NCBI GenBank assembly: GCA_034435675.1
Contig: DAOTWP010000337.1
Location: forward strand, 1 to 47,365
DNA length: 47,365 nucleotides
DNA from: DAOTWP01 sp034435675
Lineage (GTDB): Bacteria > Chloroflexota > Anaerolineae > Aggregatilineales > Phototrophicaceae
Direction of reading: 5' to 3'
Shown here: piece by piece, positions 17,160 through 25,696 of the stretch
Numbering within the stretch: position 1 is the stretch's first letter
How the letters are laid out: every line of letters starts with the position of its first letter
Notes under the pieces: model-generated
The model's database searches: none
Seen by the model: only the letters and a program-made list of their open reading frames with translations
What the model was told of the DNA's origin: nothing
Position numbers and translations under genes: made by a program

Positions 17160-18333
17160 CTGCTTGTGGCGCGTACTGGATAATGCCGCGCCGTCCGTTG
17201 TAGCGCCATTTTGGATCAACGCCGTCTAACGCTGCTGCCATGCCGGGTGCAAGCCCGACAATGGGGTCGCTCTTGAGCGTGCGCAGTGCCAGCAGCGGCG
17301 CAGGGAAATAGTTGACCACATCGGCAAATGGGGTTTCTGGCGGCCAAATAGCGTCGCCCAGCAGGCGGCGGTAATTGGCATCGCCTTTGGAGATAACCAG
17401 CGCACTGCTGCTGAACCAGCGAGCGAGGTGTGCCGGGAGCTGCCAGGCGAAACGCGGGCTGTTCCAATAGAAATCCGGTGCCAGTCGCAGCCGCCCCGCT
17501 TCCAGTGCCAGCCGCAAGCGCTGCCCCAATGCCTGAAACTGTGGGTTTCGTGGGCTGGTTTCGAGCATGCTGATGAGTGCCAGCATATCGGGCACAGTGG
17601 TGTCGCTGACAAATGTCGGATGCATTTTGACGTGATAGACTATCTGACGCGCCGGGTCTTCCAGCAGCGCATCCATCAGAACGCAGTCCATAGTGAGTTC
17701 GGTGCCCGCATTGTCCGCAATGATATGTACTGCGCCCGGCGTGGACAGCAGGCGCGCAACAGCAGGCTCGCGGTCATCGCTGAGCAGATCTTCTGCGGTG
17801 GCAGCGCTGCCCTGCGCGGCAATCTGCGGCAGACTCAGATCAACCCTGTTACCCCACAGGGCATACCCTAGCAGCGTTTTCAGACGCTCCTGTGGGTCTG
17901 TGACCGGGAGCAGTGCCGTTTCCAACTGCGACCAAAGTGCCGGACTGCTATATTCTTCCGCTTTGTTGGGTGCAAACGGGTCGCGTCCGGTTTCCCACCA
18001 GCGCACCGCCTGTATCACCTGCCGGTAAAAATACATCTCGGCAAAGAACCAGACGGTGTTCAGCCAGCTTTCGCCGTCGCGTTCCGCGCAGTACGCTGCC
18101 CAAAGTTCATAGTCCGGGGCAGGGAAATCCAGCATTTGCAGCGGCGCATCGCCAGTGATGGTGTCATGCAGCCGGTTCAGCGCTTGCTGAATACTCTCAG
18201 GATAATCCAGGTTGCGCTGCTGAATATCGCGGAGGATACCAGGCACCCGCACAGCGATAGTATCGTGTCCGAACCAGTTGGTCCGGTTAGTGAGAATCGG
18301 CGACGGTGGTGTCAGCGAAGGCAGCAGGGTCAC
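17149..18333 (-). CDS. ARMT1-like DUF89 damage-control phosphatase
   Basis: A 394-residue protein with the ARMT1/DUF89 signature. It has an N-terminal helical part with ESWLNTVWFFAEMYFYRQV, then LWGNRVDLSL, VHIIADNAGTELTMD (conserved Asp-Asn of the metal/phosphate site), a KMHPTFVSDTT segment and VISKGDANYRRLLGD (KGxxNY). DUF89 proteins are metal-dependent phosphatases proposed to remove damaged sugar or nucleotide phosphates. The GTG start at 18333 is 3 nt after the stop of the recombinase-like gene, so the two are cotranscribed. The ribosome site is weak. Confidence 0.85.
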   Translation of the reverse strand: MTLLPSLTPPSPILTNRTNWFGHDTIAVRVPGILRDIQQRNLDYPESIQQALNRLHDTITGDAPLQMLDFPAPDYELWAAYCAERDGESWLNTVWFFAEMYFYRQVIQAVRWWETGRDPFAPNKAEEYSSPALWSQLETALLPVTDPQERLKTLLGYALWGNRVDLSLPQIAAQGSAATAEDLLSDDREPAVARLLSTPGAVHIIADNAGTELTMDCVLMDALLEDPARQIVYHVKMHPTFVSDTTVPDMLALISMLETSPRNPQFQALGQRLRLALEAGRLRLAPDFYWNSPRFAWQLPAHLARWFSSSALVISKGDANYRRLLGDAIWPPETPFADVVNYFPAPLLALRTLKSDPIVGLAPGMAAALDGVDPKWRYNGRRGIIQYAPQAEKQ

Positions 18334-18336
18334 GGA

Positions 18337-19296
18337 CTACACCGCCGTTTCTGCATGTTGCAGTTCCTGTTTGAGTTGCAATTGAAGCAATTTGCGCACC
18401 TTTGTGCCGGTTTCTGACCAGCTTGCTTCGCTCAGTCCCAGCTTTTCGCGGATTGTTGCCTCGTCGTCGTTGTTACGATAATCACGCACGGCGCAGGTCC
18501 AGCGCAGCACTTCAAACGAAATCTTGAACGGTATGCCTGCCAGTTTGCCCATGTCTTCGAGGATGTATTCCAGATTACGTGCGGTGCAGTTGAACAGGGT
18601 TTCTCTGGACTTGTATTGCTCGCGATATTCATCAAGCAGGGCGAGGATGTCCGGTTGCAGGGCGATACGGCGTTCTTTGTAGATATTTTTAGCGTTCTGT
18701 TTGATATACAGCGAAGGCTGGCGAGGATTTGTGCGGTCAAAGTGTTCCGGAGTCAGGCGCATTGCTTCGCTCTTTTTGATGCCCGTATCGAGGATCAGCC
18801 GGAACAGAAACTCCGCCCGCGTGTCCACCTCTTGTCCACGGCGGAATTCCCGCGCCGCAAGGATAACCGCCTGAATCTGGTCAGGCGAAAGCACATGCGA
18901 CAGCGGTGCCGGTCCCGAACGCTGCAAGACCGCTTTCGCTGGGTCGCCGGGGATTGCACCAACAGCATGCAGCCACTTGAAAAAAACTTTCAGCGTCGTA
19001 ACGCGCCGGGCATAGGATTTGCGGCTGCACGCCACACCGCGCCCATGTTCAAGCCATGCCAGAAATTCATTCAATGCGCGTGTGCTGAAACGTCCAATCG
19101 GGGTGAGTTTGCCGGAGTGCTCCGCGAGTAATTGCAAATCTGAAGCGAATGCCTTGACAGTATGCTCGGATTTGCCTTCGCTGACGAGATGTTCCAGAAA
19201 CAAGGCAAACGTATCCTTAAGCGCCGTGTGCTTGTTGAGATCCTTCGTTGACACGGGCTGTCCGGGAAACAGCGGCATCTGGCGTAAGTCAGACAT
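18337..19296 (-). CDS. Tyrosine-recombinase-like protein without catalytic residues
   Basis: A 319-residue XerC/D-like protein with a SAM-like core-binding domain (about residues 25-125, FLEHLVSEGKSEHTVKAFASDL and SRKSYARRVTTLKVFFKWL) and a catalytic-like domain. The first catalytic Arg position reads TGIKKSEA (Arg to Lys). The HxLRH box reads EVLRW, keeping only Arg, LGH reads LGL, and the C-terminal Tyr is absent from SWSETGTKVRKL. The fold is kept with no frameshift, so it is probably a DNA-binding protein and not a recombinase. ATG 19296 follows AAAGGA. It leads a two-gene unit with the DUF89 protein behind a good promoter. Confidence 0.82.
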   Translation of the reverse strand: MSDLRQMPLFPGQPVSTKDLNKHTALKDTFALFLEHLVSEGKSEHTVKAFASDLQLLAEHSGKLTPIGRFSTRALNEFLAWLEHGRGVACSRKSYARRVTTLKVFFKWLHAVGAIPGDPAKAVLQRSGPAPLSHVLSPDQIQAVILAAREFRRGQEVDTRAEFLFRLILDTGIKKSEAMRLTPEHFDRTNPRQPSLYIKQNAKNIYKERRIALQPDILALLDEYREQYKSRETLFNCTARNLEYILEDMGKLAGIPFKISFEVLRWTCAVRDYRNNDDEATIREKLGLSEASWSETGTKVRKLLQLQLKQELQHAETAV

Positions 19297-19339
19297 GGTT
19301 AACGGTCCTTTAACTTAATGACCTACTGACTCCATACAC

Positions 19340-19368
19340 ACAGTAAACCAAAACAAATTTTCTGTCAA
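19340..19368 (-). promoter_or_regulatory. Promoter of the recombinase-like/DUF89 unit
   Basis: Minus strand TTGACA (19368-19363), 17-nt spacer, TACTGT (19345-19340). The -35 is perfect and the -10 weak. The start would be 30-40 nt before the ATG at 19296. Confidence 0.6.
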
Positions 19369-19416
19369 GCAGGTCAGGTTGAGGGACGCATTCGTGCATG
19401 GTTTAATCACTTTGCA

Positions 19417-19554
19417 TCACCGGATGAGTGATCCGGCTGATCGCGTAAAAGGCTTGCCTGTCAGGTCGACAATGGCGGAAAGCGGTGTGCAGGAGTGCAC
19501 ATAAACCATCGGTGGGGCAGGAAGGCACTGCTCAGGAATCTCTGTCACGCGCAT
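19417..19554 (-). CDS. Possible 45-residue protein
   Basis: In the 413-nt stretch between the recombinase-like gene and the M50 gene the only candidate gene is this minus-strand frame. It starts at ATG 19554 with GGAG 7 nt upstream and begins MRVTEIPEQCLPAPP. The rest (VYVHSCTPLSAIVDLTG) has no recognised family. The ribosome site is good, but the length is within chance expectation. Apart from this and two promoters, I see nothing else in the stretch. Confidence 0.35.
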   Translation of the reverse strand: MRVTEIPEQCLPAPPMVYVHSCTPLSAIVDLTGKPFTRSAGSLIR

Positions 19555-19661
19555 GGTAGTACTCCGGTCGTTTGCTATGGCAGGCGCTTTGACCAGCAAT
19601 AGGCGCTGCCCGACCTTGCCCCAATCTCGAAAGTGCCTATCTACAGATCAAAACTGTGCTG

Positions 19662-19670
19662 TGTTATACT
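19662..19670 (+). promoter_or_regulatory. Extended -10 promoter of the M50 gene
   Basis: TG-T-TATACT forms an extended -10 with no obvious -35. It lies about 40 nt upstream of the TTG start at 19710, and inside a longer GTG-initiated frame, which argues against the upstream start. Confidence 0.5.
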
Positions 19671-19709
19671 TTTGACGATTGCTACATATTGAATGTGGAG
19701 AGAGTATCG

Positions 19710-20381
19710 TTGCTGCTCATAGGCGCGTTACAGGGACTATCGCTTCAAGAAATTCTGGCGTATTTATTGGCGCTGGGACTCACATTGTTAATTGGCATGA
19801 CCATCCACGAATTCGCCCACAACTATGTTGGTCATTTGATGGGCGACCCGGTCCCGGCGCGGCAGGGACGGCTGACGCTTAACCCGCTGGTGCATATTAA
19901 CCCTGTTGGCTGGCTCATGTTTCTGCTCATCGGTTTTGGATTTCTGGGCAGCGCGCCGATTGCGGCACATCGCATGCGCAACCCACGCTGGGGTTATCTG
20001 GCGGCAGTGGCGGCTGGTCCGCTGTCCAACCTGCTGCTGGCGATTGTGGTGGGCATCTTCCTGCGCATTGTGGGCGGCAGCCTTGATCTGCCGCCAAACT
20101 TAATCGGCTTGTTCCTGGGTCGATTCCTGTTTTTCATGGTCTATTTCAACGTTATCCTGTTTCTGTTCAATCTGCTACCGCTGTTCCCGATTGATGGTTG
20201 GTGGATTGTCTATGCGCTGCTGCCGCCGGATCTGGCGTATACCTGGGAACGCTACCGGGAATACAGTATGTATGCTTTCTACTTCCTGCTGCTGCTCAGC
20301 TTCCTGCCGGGCAGTTTTAATCTTTTCAGCCTGCTGATCGGGCAGCCCGCGCTCAGCATCACCCGACTGATCATTGGCTGA
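19710..20381 (+). CDS. M50-family (site-2 protease-like) membrane metalloprotease
   Basis: About 223 residues and several TM helices. GMTIHEFAHNYVGH holds the HExxH zinc motif (His33, His37), and NLLPLFPIDGWWIV supplies the third zinc ligand (Asp) of the compact rhomboid-like M50 branch. These proteases cut TM segments, often in signalling or membrane quality control. I prefer the TTG start at 19710 because GGAGAGAG lies 5 nt upstream; a GTG at 19656 would place the promoter within the gene. It lies 5 nt before the HD-domain gene. Confidence 0.85.
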   Translation: MLLIGALQGLSLQEILAYLLALGLTLLIGMTIHEFAHNYVGHLMGDPVPARQGRLTLNPLVHINPVGWLMFLLIGFGFLGSAPIAAHRMRNPRWGYLAAVAAGPLSNLLLAIVVGIFLRIVGGSLDLPPNLIGLFLGRFLFFMVYFNVILFLFNLLPLFPIDGWWIVYALLPPDLAYTWERYREYSMYAFYFLLLLSFLPGSFNLFSLLIGQPALSITRLIIG

Positions 20382-20386
20382 CGCGC

Positions 20387-20917
20387 ATGGCTGCATTGCA
20401 ACAGCGTTTGCGCCAGGGCATGCTGGCGCTGCTGGCATTTTCGCTGACACCCGATTACACGCTGGCAGCGCGCTACCTGAACCATCAGCAGCTTAGGCTT
20501 TTCAAGCAGATGCGCCGCAGTGAACAATTGCACAGCCTGAATGTTCTGCGGGCGGTGCTGGCGCAGCAGGAAACGACACCCCATGAACTGGCGGTAGCGG
20601 CACTGCTGCATGATGTGGGCAAGTCACTGTATCCGCTGGCGCTGTGGCAAAAAATCATGGTGGTGCTCACGCGCGCAGGGCTGCCGGGTGTTTATCATCG
20701 TCTGAGCGAGCGCGGGCAATTGACACAACCCCTGGAGCGTCCGTTTGTGGTTTACCGCCAGCATCCGGCATGGAGCGCGGAAATGCTGGTCAGCACTGGC
20801 GTATCCGAGGTAACACTCTGGCTGGTGGCGCATCATCAGGAACAGGGCGCACAGTGGGCAGATCATCCTTATGCGACACTCTTGCAGCGTTTGCAGCAGG
20901 CGGATGACAGCAACTGA
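20387..20917 (+). CDS. HD-domain phosphohydrolase
   Basis: A 176-residue HD-superfamily protein: QLHSLNVLRAV (first His), AALLHDVGKSLYP (HD pair), VYRQHPAWSAEML and LWLVAHHQEQG (later His ligands). These residues bind metal in phosphohydrolases acting on nucleotides. The first approximately 45 residues are helical. It starts 5 nt after the M50 gene and is probably cotranscribed with it. The substrate is not evident. Confidence 0.85.
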   Translation: MAALQQRLRQGMLALLAFSLTPDYTLAARYLNHQQLRLFKQMRRSEQLHSLNVLRAVLAQQETTPHELAVAALLHDVGKSLYPLALWQKIMVVLTRAGLPGVYHRLSERGQLTQPLERPFVVYRQHPAWSAEMLVSTGVSEVTLWLVAHHQEQGAQWADHPYATLLQRLQQADDSN

Positions 20918-21009
20918 CCAATTTTGCGGAACCCTGTGGCGGTGTCTCGTGACCTAATCGGGCAGGGCAACAAAGATAATCGTCTATAGACAAACAGGTG
21001 AAAATTGCT

Positions 21010-22044
21010 ATGGCAACCGTTAGTATCGCCATTTTAGGGCTAAACCGCACTGGTGCATCGCTGGCGCTGGCGCTCAAGCGTTATAATGCCACGCCGGATG
21101 CCGCGCAGCAGTTTGACATCACCACTTACGATGGGTCACCGACCAACCTTAAGGAAGCGCGTGAAAGCGCCCTTGCGCCAACGATAACAGACCGGCTGCA
21201 CGAGGCGGTCAGCGGCAAGGACATTATTGTGACTGCCCTGCCCTATGCGGACATTCAGCCTGCAATGGAAACCATCGCGCGTTATGCCCGCCCCGGCGTT
21301 GTCGTGCTGGATACGTCACCGCTCAAACTTCCAGCGATCGCGTGGGCGCGCCAGCACCTGCCCAAAGAGATGCACTATATCGGGGCGACCCCTGTGGTGA
21401 ATCCTCAGTATTTGTTTGAAGGAGTGGACACCCAATCCTACGCGCACGAAGACCTGTTTGATCAAGGCAACCTGCTGCTGATGCCCGGTTTCGGCTGTGC
21501 AAAAGAGGCGGTTCAGCTTGCGTCAGATTTCGCGGAGATCTTGCGGGCGGCACCACACTTTATTGACCCGGCGGAACATGACAGCGTGGTTGCCGCCGTT
21601 GAAGGGCTGCCCGCGCTGCTTGGGTTGGTTGCCTATCAGCAGCTTTCCACACGCGACGGTTGGCTGGATGCTCAGCGGATGATCAATACATCCTTCGGGC
21701 AGCTGACACATCACTTGTTTGATACTCACCCGGACGATCTGCGCGACCTGCTGCTGAATAATCGGGATAACATGGTGCGTTATATTGACCAGATGCTGCG
21801 CGGGCTAACCGAACTGCGCGATTTGCTGGCGCGTGGCAGGCGCGATGATCTCGAAACAATTCTGGGCGATGTTGCGCAGGACTACGAACAGTGGTTCAAC
21901 CGGCGTTATCATGCCCGCTGGCAGGATGTTGAAGAAGGTGACAAAAAATCGGCTGGGGGCGAAATTGCTACTGCCATGTTTGGATCGTTTCTGGCTAACC
22001 GCCTGTGGCGGCGGCAGCGCGACGAGGACAAGACAGAACAATAG
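21010..22044 (+). CDS. TyrA-like (prephenate/arogenate dehydrogenase-type) NAD(P)-binding protein
   Basis: About 344 residues. It has an N-terminal Rossmann fold with a degenerate loop ILGLNRTGASLALAL, IVTALPYADIQPAMETI, VVVLDTSPLKLPAI and HYIGATPVVNPQ, then a helical domain with AEHDSVVAAVEGLPALLG, the TyrA/6-phosphogluconate-dehydrogenase layout. The GxGxxG loop is altered (G-L-N-R-T-G), so cofactor binding or aromatic-acid specificity cannot be taken for granted. I prefer ATG 21010 (AGGTGA 8 nt upstream) over GTG 20998. The C-terminus is charged and probably flexible. Confidence 0.7.
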   Translation: MATVSIAILGLNRTGASLALALKRYNATPDAAQQFDITTYDGSPTNLKEARESALAPTITDRLHEAVSGKDIIVTALPYADIQPAMETIARYARPGVVVLDTSPLKLPAIAWARQHLPKEMHYIGATPVVNPQYLFEGVDTQSYAHEDLFDQGNLLLMPGFGCAKEAVQLASDFAEILRAAPHFIDPAEHDSVVAAVEGLPALLGLVAYQQLSTRDGWLDAQRMINTSFGQLTHHLFDTHPDDLRDLLLNNRDNMVRYIDQMLRGLTELRDLLARGRRDDLETILGDVAQDYEQWFNRRYHARWQDVEEGDKKSAGGEIATAMFGSFLANRLWRRQRDEDKTEQ

Positions 22045-22116
22045 GCACTACTGGTCTTGCGGGGGCGCTGCTGGGGTAATGGTCACAATCCTGTGGCGCA
22101 GCCGTAGCAGTGACAA

Positions 22117-22145
22117 TTGAAGGCGGCGATTCGCGGCACTATAAT
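22117..22145 (+). promoter_or_regulatory. Promoter of the nucleotide-sugar dehydrogenase gene
   Basis: TTGAAG, 17-nt spacer, perfect TATAAT (22140-22145), 69 nt before the ATG at 22215. This is one of the strongest promoter matches in the window. Confidence 0.8.
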
Positions 22146-22214
22146 GACATTTTGCTGAGTGTTTCCTAAGATGGAATGCATCTTCGAATGCTTCGATAGC
22201 AATCAGGAGCCAAA

Positions 22215-23528
22215 ATGTCTGCCAAACAAACCCTTCTCCAGCGTATCCACAGCCGCGACGCCCTGATCAGCGTAGTTGGATTAGGCTACGTTGGTTTGCC
22301 GCTGGCGGTGGAATTCGCTCGTGCGGGTTTCCGTGTTATTGGGTTGGATGTCAACCCATGGAAAGTTGAACAGCTCAATAAAGGGGTAAGTTACATTCCG
22401 GATGTGCCGACAGACGATATTGCGCCGCTGGTGCAAAGCGGCAGACTGTGGGCAACTACCCGCTATGAAGATCTGCGCGATGCTGACGCCATCAGCATTT
22501 GTGTTCCCACACCGCTTCTCAAAACCAAAGACCCTGACATGTCGTATATTGTGCAGTCCAGCGAGGAAATCGCGCGGATCAGCCACCCAGGCATGCTGAT
22601 CGTGCTGGAAAGCACCACTTACCCTGGCACAACCGAAGAAATCATGGTGCCGCGCATGGTCAACAGTGGTTTCAAGATCGGTCAGGATGTCTTTCTGGCG
22701 TTTTCGCCGGAACGTATTGACCCCGGCAACCAGCAGTTCGGGGTGCGCAACACGCCAAAAGTGATCGGCGGTGTTACGCCGGACTGCACGGAAATCGCTG
22801 TCGCGTTGTACAGCACTGCGATTGATCAAATGGTGCCGGTATCGAACCCGACTGCCGCAGAGATGGTCAAACTGCTGGAAAATACTTTCCGGGCGGTTAA
22901 TATCGGCTTGGTCAATGAAGTTGCGCTGATGTGTGACCGTCTAGGCATTAATGTCTGGGAAGTGATCGCAGCGGCGACAACCAAGCCTTATGGTTTTATG
23001 CCCTTTTACCCCGGTCCCGGACTAGGCGGTCACTGCATCCCGATTGACCCCCTGTACCTGAGTTGGAAACTGAAAACACTCAACTATACGGCACGGTTCA
23101 TCGAGCTTGCCAGCGAAATCAACACCTCAATGCCGCTGCACGTACTGGACAAAATCACCGACGCGCTCAACGACGAAAGTAAAGCGGTACGCGGCGCTCG
23201 CATTGTTGTACTGGGTGTTGCTTACAAACGCGATGTAGACGATGTGCGTGAAAGCCCGGCGCTGGACATTATCAGTCTGCTGCGCAACAAAGGCGCGGAA
23301 GTGGTTTATCACGATCCCTTTGTTCCCGGGGTTAACCTGGAAGGTGAGCACCGGCTCGAAAGCAGCCCCTATTCTGATGAACTGCTGGAACATGCCGACT
23401 GCGTGGCAATTGTCACCGACCACCGCTGGTACGACTGGCAGCATGTGCTGGATCACAGCAAACTGATTGTCGACACACGCAACGCGACTGCCAAGCGCAG
23501 TGGCAAAGCGCGTGTGGTTTCGTTGTGA
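22215..23528 (+). CDS. Nucleotide-sugar (UDP-HexNAc-type) 6-dehydrogenase
   Basis: A 437-residue enzyme that oxidises the C6 hydroxyl of a UDP- or GDP-sugar to the acid, using NAD. It has VVGLGYVGLPLAVEFA (NAD loop), CVPTPLLKTKDPDMSYI, ESTTYPGTTEEIM, AFSPERIDPGN, a central helix with LLENTFRAVNIGLVNE, and the catalytic Cys in GPGLGGHCIPIDPLYL. The C-terminal VLGVAYKRDVDDVRESPALD binds the sugar nucleotide. The HCIPIDP form is that of the WbpA/WecC group and not the UDP-glucose group, so a UDP-N-acetylhexosamine substrate is likely. ATG 22215 follows CAGGAG. Confidence 0.92.
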   Translation: MSAKQTLLQRIHSRDALISVVGLGYVGLPLAVEFARAGFRVIGLDVNPWKVEQLNKGVSYIPDVPTDDIAPLVQSGRLWATTRYEDLRDADAISICVPTPLLKTKDPDMSYIVQSSEEIARISHPGMLIVLESTTYPGTTEEIMVPRMVNSGFKIGQDVFLAFSPERIDPGNQQFGVRNTPKVIGGVTPDCTEIAVALYSTAIDQMVPVSNPTAAEMVKLLENTFRAVNIGLVNEVALMCDRLGINVWEVIAAATTKPYGFMPFYPGPGLGGHCIPIDPLYLSWKLKTLNYTARFIELASEINTSMPLHVLDKITDALNDESKAVRGARIVVLGVAYKRDVDDVRESPALDIISLLRNKGAEVVYHDPFVPGVNLEGEHRLESSPYSDELLEHADCVAIVTDHRWYDWQHVLDHSKLIVDTRNATAKRSGKARVVSL

Positions 23529-23553
23529 CGCGCGGGCAAAAATCTTATGGCGG

Positions 23554-23582
23554 TTGTGGGGTTGCGACTGTGTTACTATACT
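23554..23582 (+). promoter_or_regulatory. Promoter of the winged-helix-like gene
   Basis: TTGTGG (23554-23559), 17-nt spacer, TATACT (23577-23582), 47 nt before the ATG at 23630. The -35 match is 4 of 6. Confidence 0.6.
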
Positions 23583-23629
23583 GGATAGGGTAACAACAGT
23601 GATACAGGAAACAGCACTCCGGGGAAGCC

Positions 23630-24331
23630 ATGGAACTTTCGTATAAACTTCAAACCCTACAACCGCTTAAAGGTGCACTGGACATTATTCGTTATCTGGG
23701 AACTGCTGACGAATATACAGCGGACAGTGTCCAATTGATGGAAGCGCTGGATCTCAGCGAACGGGCATTCAGCAAAGCCATTCGCCGCCTTGCCACCAAT
23801 GGCTATGTGCAGATGGATGGGGATCAGGTCTACCGGCTGCTGGACAAAGGGCAGGATGCCGCCGAAGAACTGGCGGAATTTGATGCCAGTGCCCCGGCAG
23901 ATCAGGGCAGTGATCGCCGCCGCACACTCAGCACCGTTCAGCGCCGCCTGGTGGCAGCGCTCGCTCAGCCGTTGGTCGCGGGGAAGCCTTCGGCAGTCGT
24001 GGTTGGTTTTGATACCTCTGCCGACGGGCAGTCGCTCACGCAGCCTGCCGATATAGTCGTGCGCGTCTCGGTAATTCATGGCGAACCGGCTACGCCGGAG
24101 GATTTGCTGTTTTCGTTGGCGGACGACGCTGTGCAGGATATCGTGCAGGTTACAGCGGGATATTACAAACAAGTACGGCTGCGATTGCAGGTGTTTCAGT
24201 TGGGACCCAACGATGATGATATTCATGTCTCCGGCGGCATGTATGTGGATGTGGATGTTGTCCCCGATGACTCCTTCAGCAGCGGGCTAACGATTGCCTA
24301 CAGCACGGATATTGGTGTTAATATCGAGTAG
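23630..24331 (+). CDS. Unknown protein with N-terminal winged-helix-like domain
   Basis: A 233-residue protein. Residues 1-75 (LKGALDIIRYLG, VQLMEALDLSERAFSKAIRRLATNGYVQMDGDQVYRLLDKG) look like a winged helix-turn-helix with recognition helix and wing. The C-terminal 130 residues form an unrecognised domain, with VSVIHGEPATPEDLLFSLADDAVQDI and repeated acidic strands near the end (MYVDVDVVPDD). It may be a regulator, but no target can be read. It is monocistronic, between its own promoter and a strong terminator. Confidence 0.7.
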   Translation: MELSYKLQTLQPLKGALDIIRYLGTADEYTADSVQLMEALDLSERAFSKAIRRLATNGYVQMDGDQVYRLLDKGQDAAEELAEFDASAPADQGSDRRRTLSTVQRRLVAALAQPLVAGKPSAVVVGFDTSADGQSLTQPADIVVRVSVIHGEPATPEDLLFSLADDAVQDIVQVTAGYYKQVRLRLQVFQLGPNDDDIHVSGGMYVDVDVVPDDSFSSGLTIAYSTDIGVNIE

Positions 24332-24355
24332 TCCATAATGAACTTGCGCCGTACA

Positions 24356-24385
24356 ATGGACAGGCACTAAACCTGTCCGTTTTTA
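24356..24385 (+). terminator. Intrinsic terminator after the winged-helix-like gene
   Basis: GGACAGG (24358-24364) pairs with CCTGTCC (24372-24378), with a 7-nt loop and a T-rich tail GTTTTTA. It is a clear rho-independent signal. Confidence 0.85.
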
Positions 24386-24414
24386 TTGGTGGATTGCACC
24401 ACGTCTCATATACC
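24386..24414 (+). promoter_or_regulatory. Candidate promoter of the iron transporter operon
   Basis: TTGGTG, 17-nt spacer, TATACC (24409-24414). Both boxes are imperfect. If used, it would give a 5' leader of about 255 nt containing the three hairpins at 24540-24652. Confidence 0.35.
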
Positions 24415-24539
24415 TCAGCAGATGAGTATCAACTTGAAATAAACTCGCATTAAATCTCAACTTGTATCTCGGTCACCCGTACAGACAACCCTTCTTAAAT
24501 CGAACATATTTTTCCTCAAACTGCGAAATTGATCACAAA

Positions 24540-24652
24540 CGTAGATATTTCTACGGCGGCTGCGGATAATGAAAAAGTCGGCTGAGGCAGGACGTAGCCA
24601 CGAGTGCCTCAGCTGACTTTGACAAGCATGTGAATCCTACGCGAGATTCACA
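24540..24652 (+). promoter_or_regulatory. Structured 5' leader with three consecutive hairpins
   Basis: Three inverted repeats lie before the substrate-binding protein gene. CGTAGA/TCTACG (24540-24555) is perfect. AAAGTCGGCTGAGGCA pairs with TGCCTCAGCTGACTTT (24574-24620) in a 16-bp stem with one G-U pair. TGTGAATC/GATTCACA (24629-24652) is perfect and ends 24 nt before the ATG. None is followed by a T run. This looks like a regulatory or mRNA-stabilising leader, but it matches no riboswitch class I recognise. The rest of the 345-nt spacer holds a terminator and a candidate promoter. Confidence 0.6.
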
Positions 24653-24676
24653 ACAAACGCAAAGGGAGAGCATTTC

Positions 24677-25696
24677 ATGCATAGAAGGTCATTTATTGGA
24701 GGGCTGCTTGTGCTGCTGGCGTTGTTTACCGCGCCCGTTCTGGCACAGAATACGCCCGAATCCCTAACGGTTTATTCTGGGCGCAATGAAGAACTGATGG
24801 CACCGATTATTGCACAGTTCACGGCAGAAACCGGTGTCCAGGTAAATATTCTGTACGGCGACACGGCGGCACTTGCCAACCAGATTTCGGAAGAAAGCGG
24901 CAATAGTCCCGCAGATGTGTATATCGCGCAGGATGCCGGAGCACTGGGGGCGCTGGGCGCTGCGGGTATGCTCGCACCGCTGTCGTCCGACATTCTGGAA
25001 CGTGTACCGGCAAGTTTTGTATCCGGCGTGGGGCAGTGGGTCGGTATCAGCGGGCGCGCGCGCGTGCTGGTGTATAACCCGACGCGGATTGCCGAACTGG
25101 GGCTGACCCTGCCTGCCTCGATCCTTGATCTGACGGACCCGGCTTATCGCGGTCAGGTCGGCTGGGCACCAGCGAATGCCTCATTCCAGTCAAACGTGAC
25201 CGCGATGCGCGTGCTGTTGGGCGATGACACGACGAGCGCATGGCTGGAAGGCATGGTCACCAATCAAGCGGTGTCCTTTGGCAGCAGCAATACCAATCTG
25301 AATCAGGCAGTTGCCAATGGCGAAATCGCTATGGGGATTACCAACCATTACTATATGTTTCGCATTCTGGCACAAACGCCCGATGCGCCGATTGCACAGC
25401 ACTTCTTCCCGGCAGGCGACGCGGGATCACTGATTAACGTAGCGGGCGCGGGGGTGCTGGCAAGTTCGAATCAGCCGGGGCTGGCACAGCGATTCATTCT
25501 GTATCTGCTGAGCCGCACCGGGCAGCAGTATTTTGCCGACAACACCTACGAATATCCGCTGATTGCCGGCGTTGGGGTCAATGCGCAGCTCACGCCGCTG
25601 GAAAACATTCAGCCACCGGACATTGACCTTAGCGAACTGGCAGATTTGCAGACGACCTTAGAGATGATCGAAGCGAGTGGCGCGCTGGATCAGTAA
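24677..25696 (+). CDS. fbpA: Iron(III) ABC transporter substrate-binding protein, FbpA-like
   Basis: A 339-residue periplasmic-type binding protein. The signal peptide is MHRRSFIGGLLVLLALFTAPVLA with cleavage expected after VLA. The mature start SLTVYSGRNEELMAPI is typical of the FbpA/FutA ferric-binding family, as are GDTAALANQI, DVYIAQDAGALGAL, RARVLVYNP and the Tyr-rich NHYYMF segment that supplies iron-binding tyrosines. It ends directly before the permease frame and leads an fbpABC-type operon. ATG 24677 follows AAAGGGAGAG. Iron as substrate is inferred from family. Confidence 0.9.
   Translation: MHRRSFIGGLLVLLALFTAPVLAQNTPESLTVYSGRNEELMAPIIAQFTAETGVQVNILYGDTAALANQISEESGNSPADVYIAQDAGALGALGAAGMLAPLSSDILERVPASFVSGVGQWVGISGRARVLVYNPTRIAELGLTLPASILDLTDPAYRGQVGWAPANASFQSNVTAMRVLLGDDTTSAWLEGMVTNQAVSFGSSNTNLNQAVANGEIAMGITNHYYMFRILAQTPDAPIAQHFFPAGDAGSLINVAGAGVLASSNQPGLAQRFILYLLSRTGQQYFADNTYEYPLIAGVGVNAQLTPLENIQPPDIDLSELADLQTTLEMIEASGALDQ

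Noticed and set aside
18337..19296. Integrase marking a mobile element
   Set aside because: The catalytic residues are missing, no att-like direct repeats, tRNA or cargo are visible, and the neighbour is a housekeeping-type DUF89 gene.
25461..25475. tRNA T-loop-like GTTCGAATC
   Set aside because: It is inside the fbpA-like gene in frame (AAGTTCGAATCAG codes for SSNQ) with no acceptor stem around it. No tRNA gene was found in the window.
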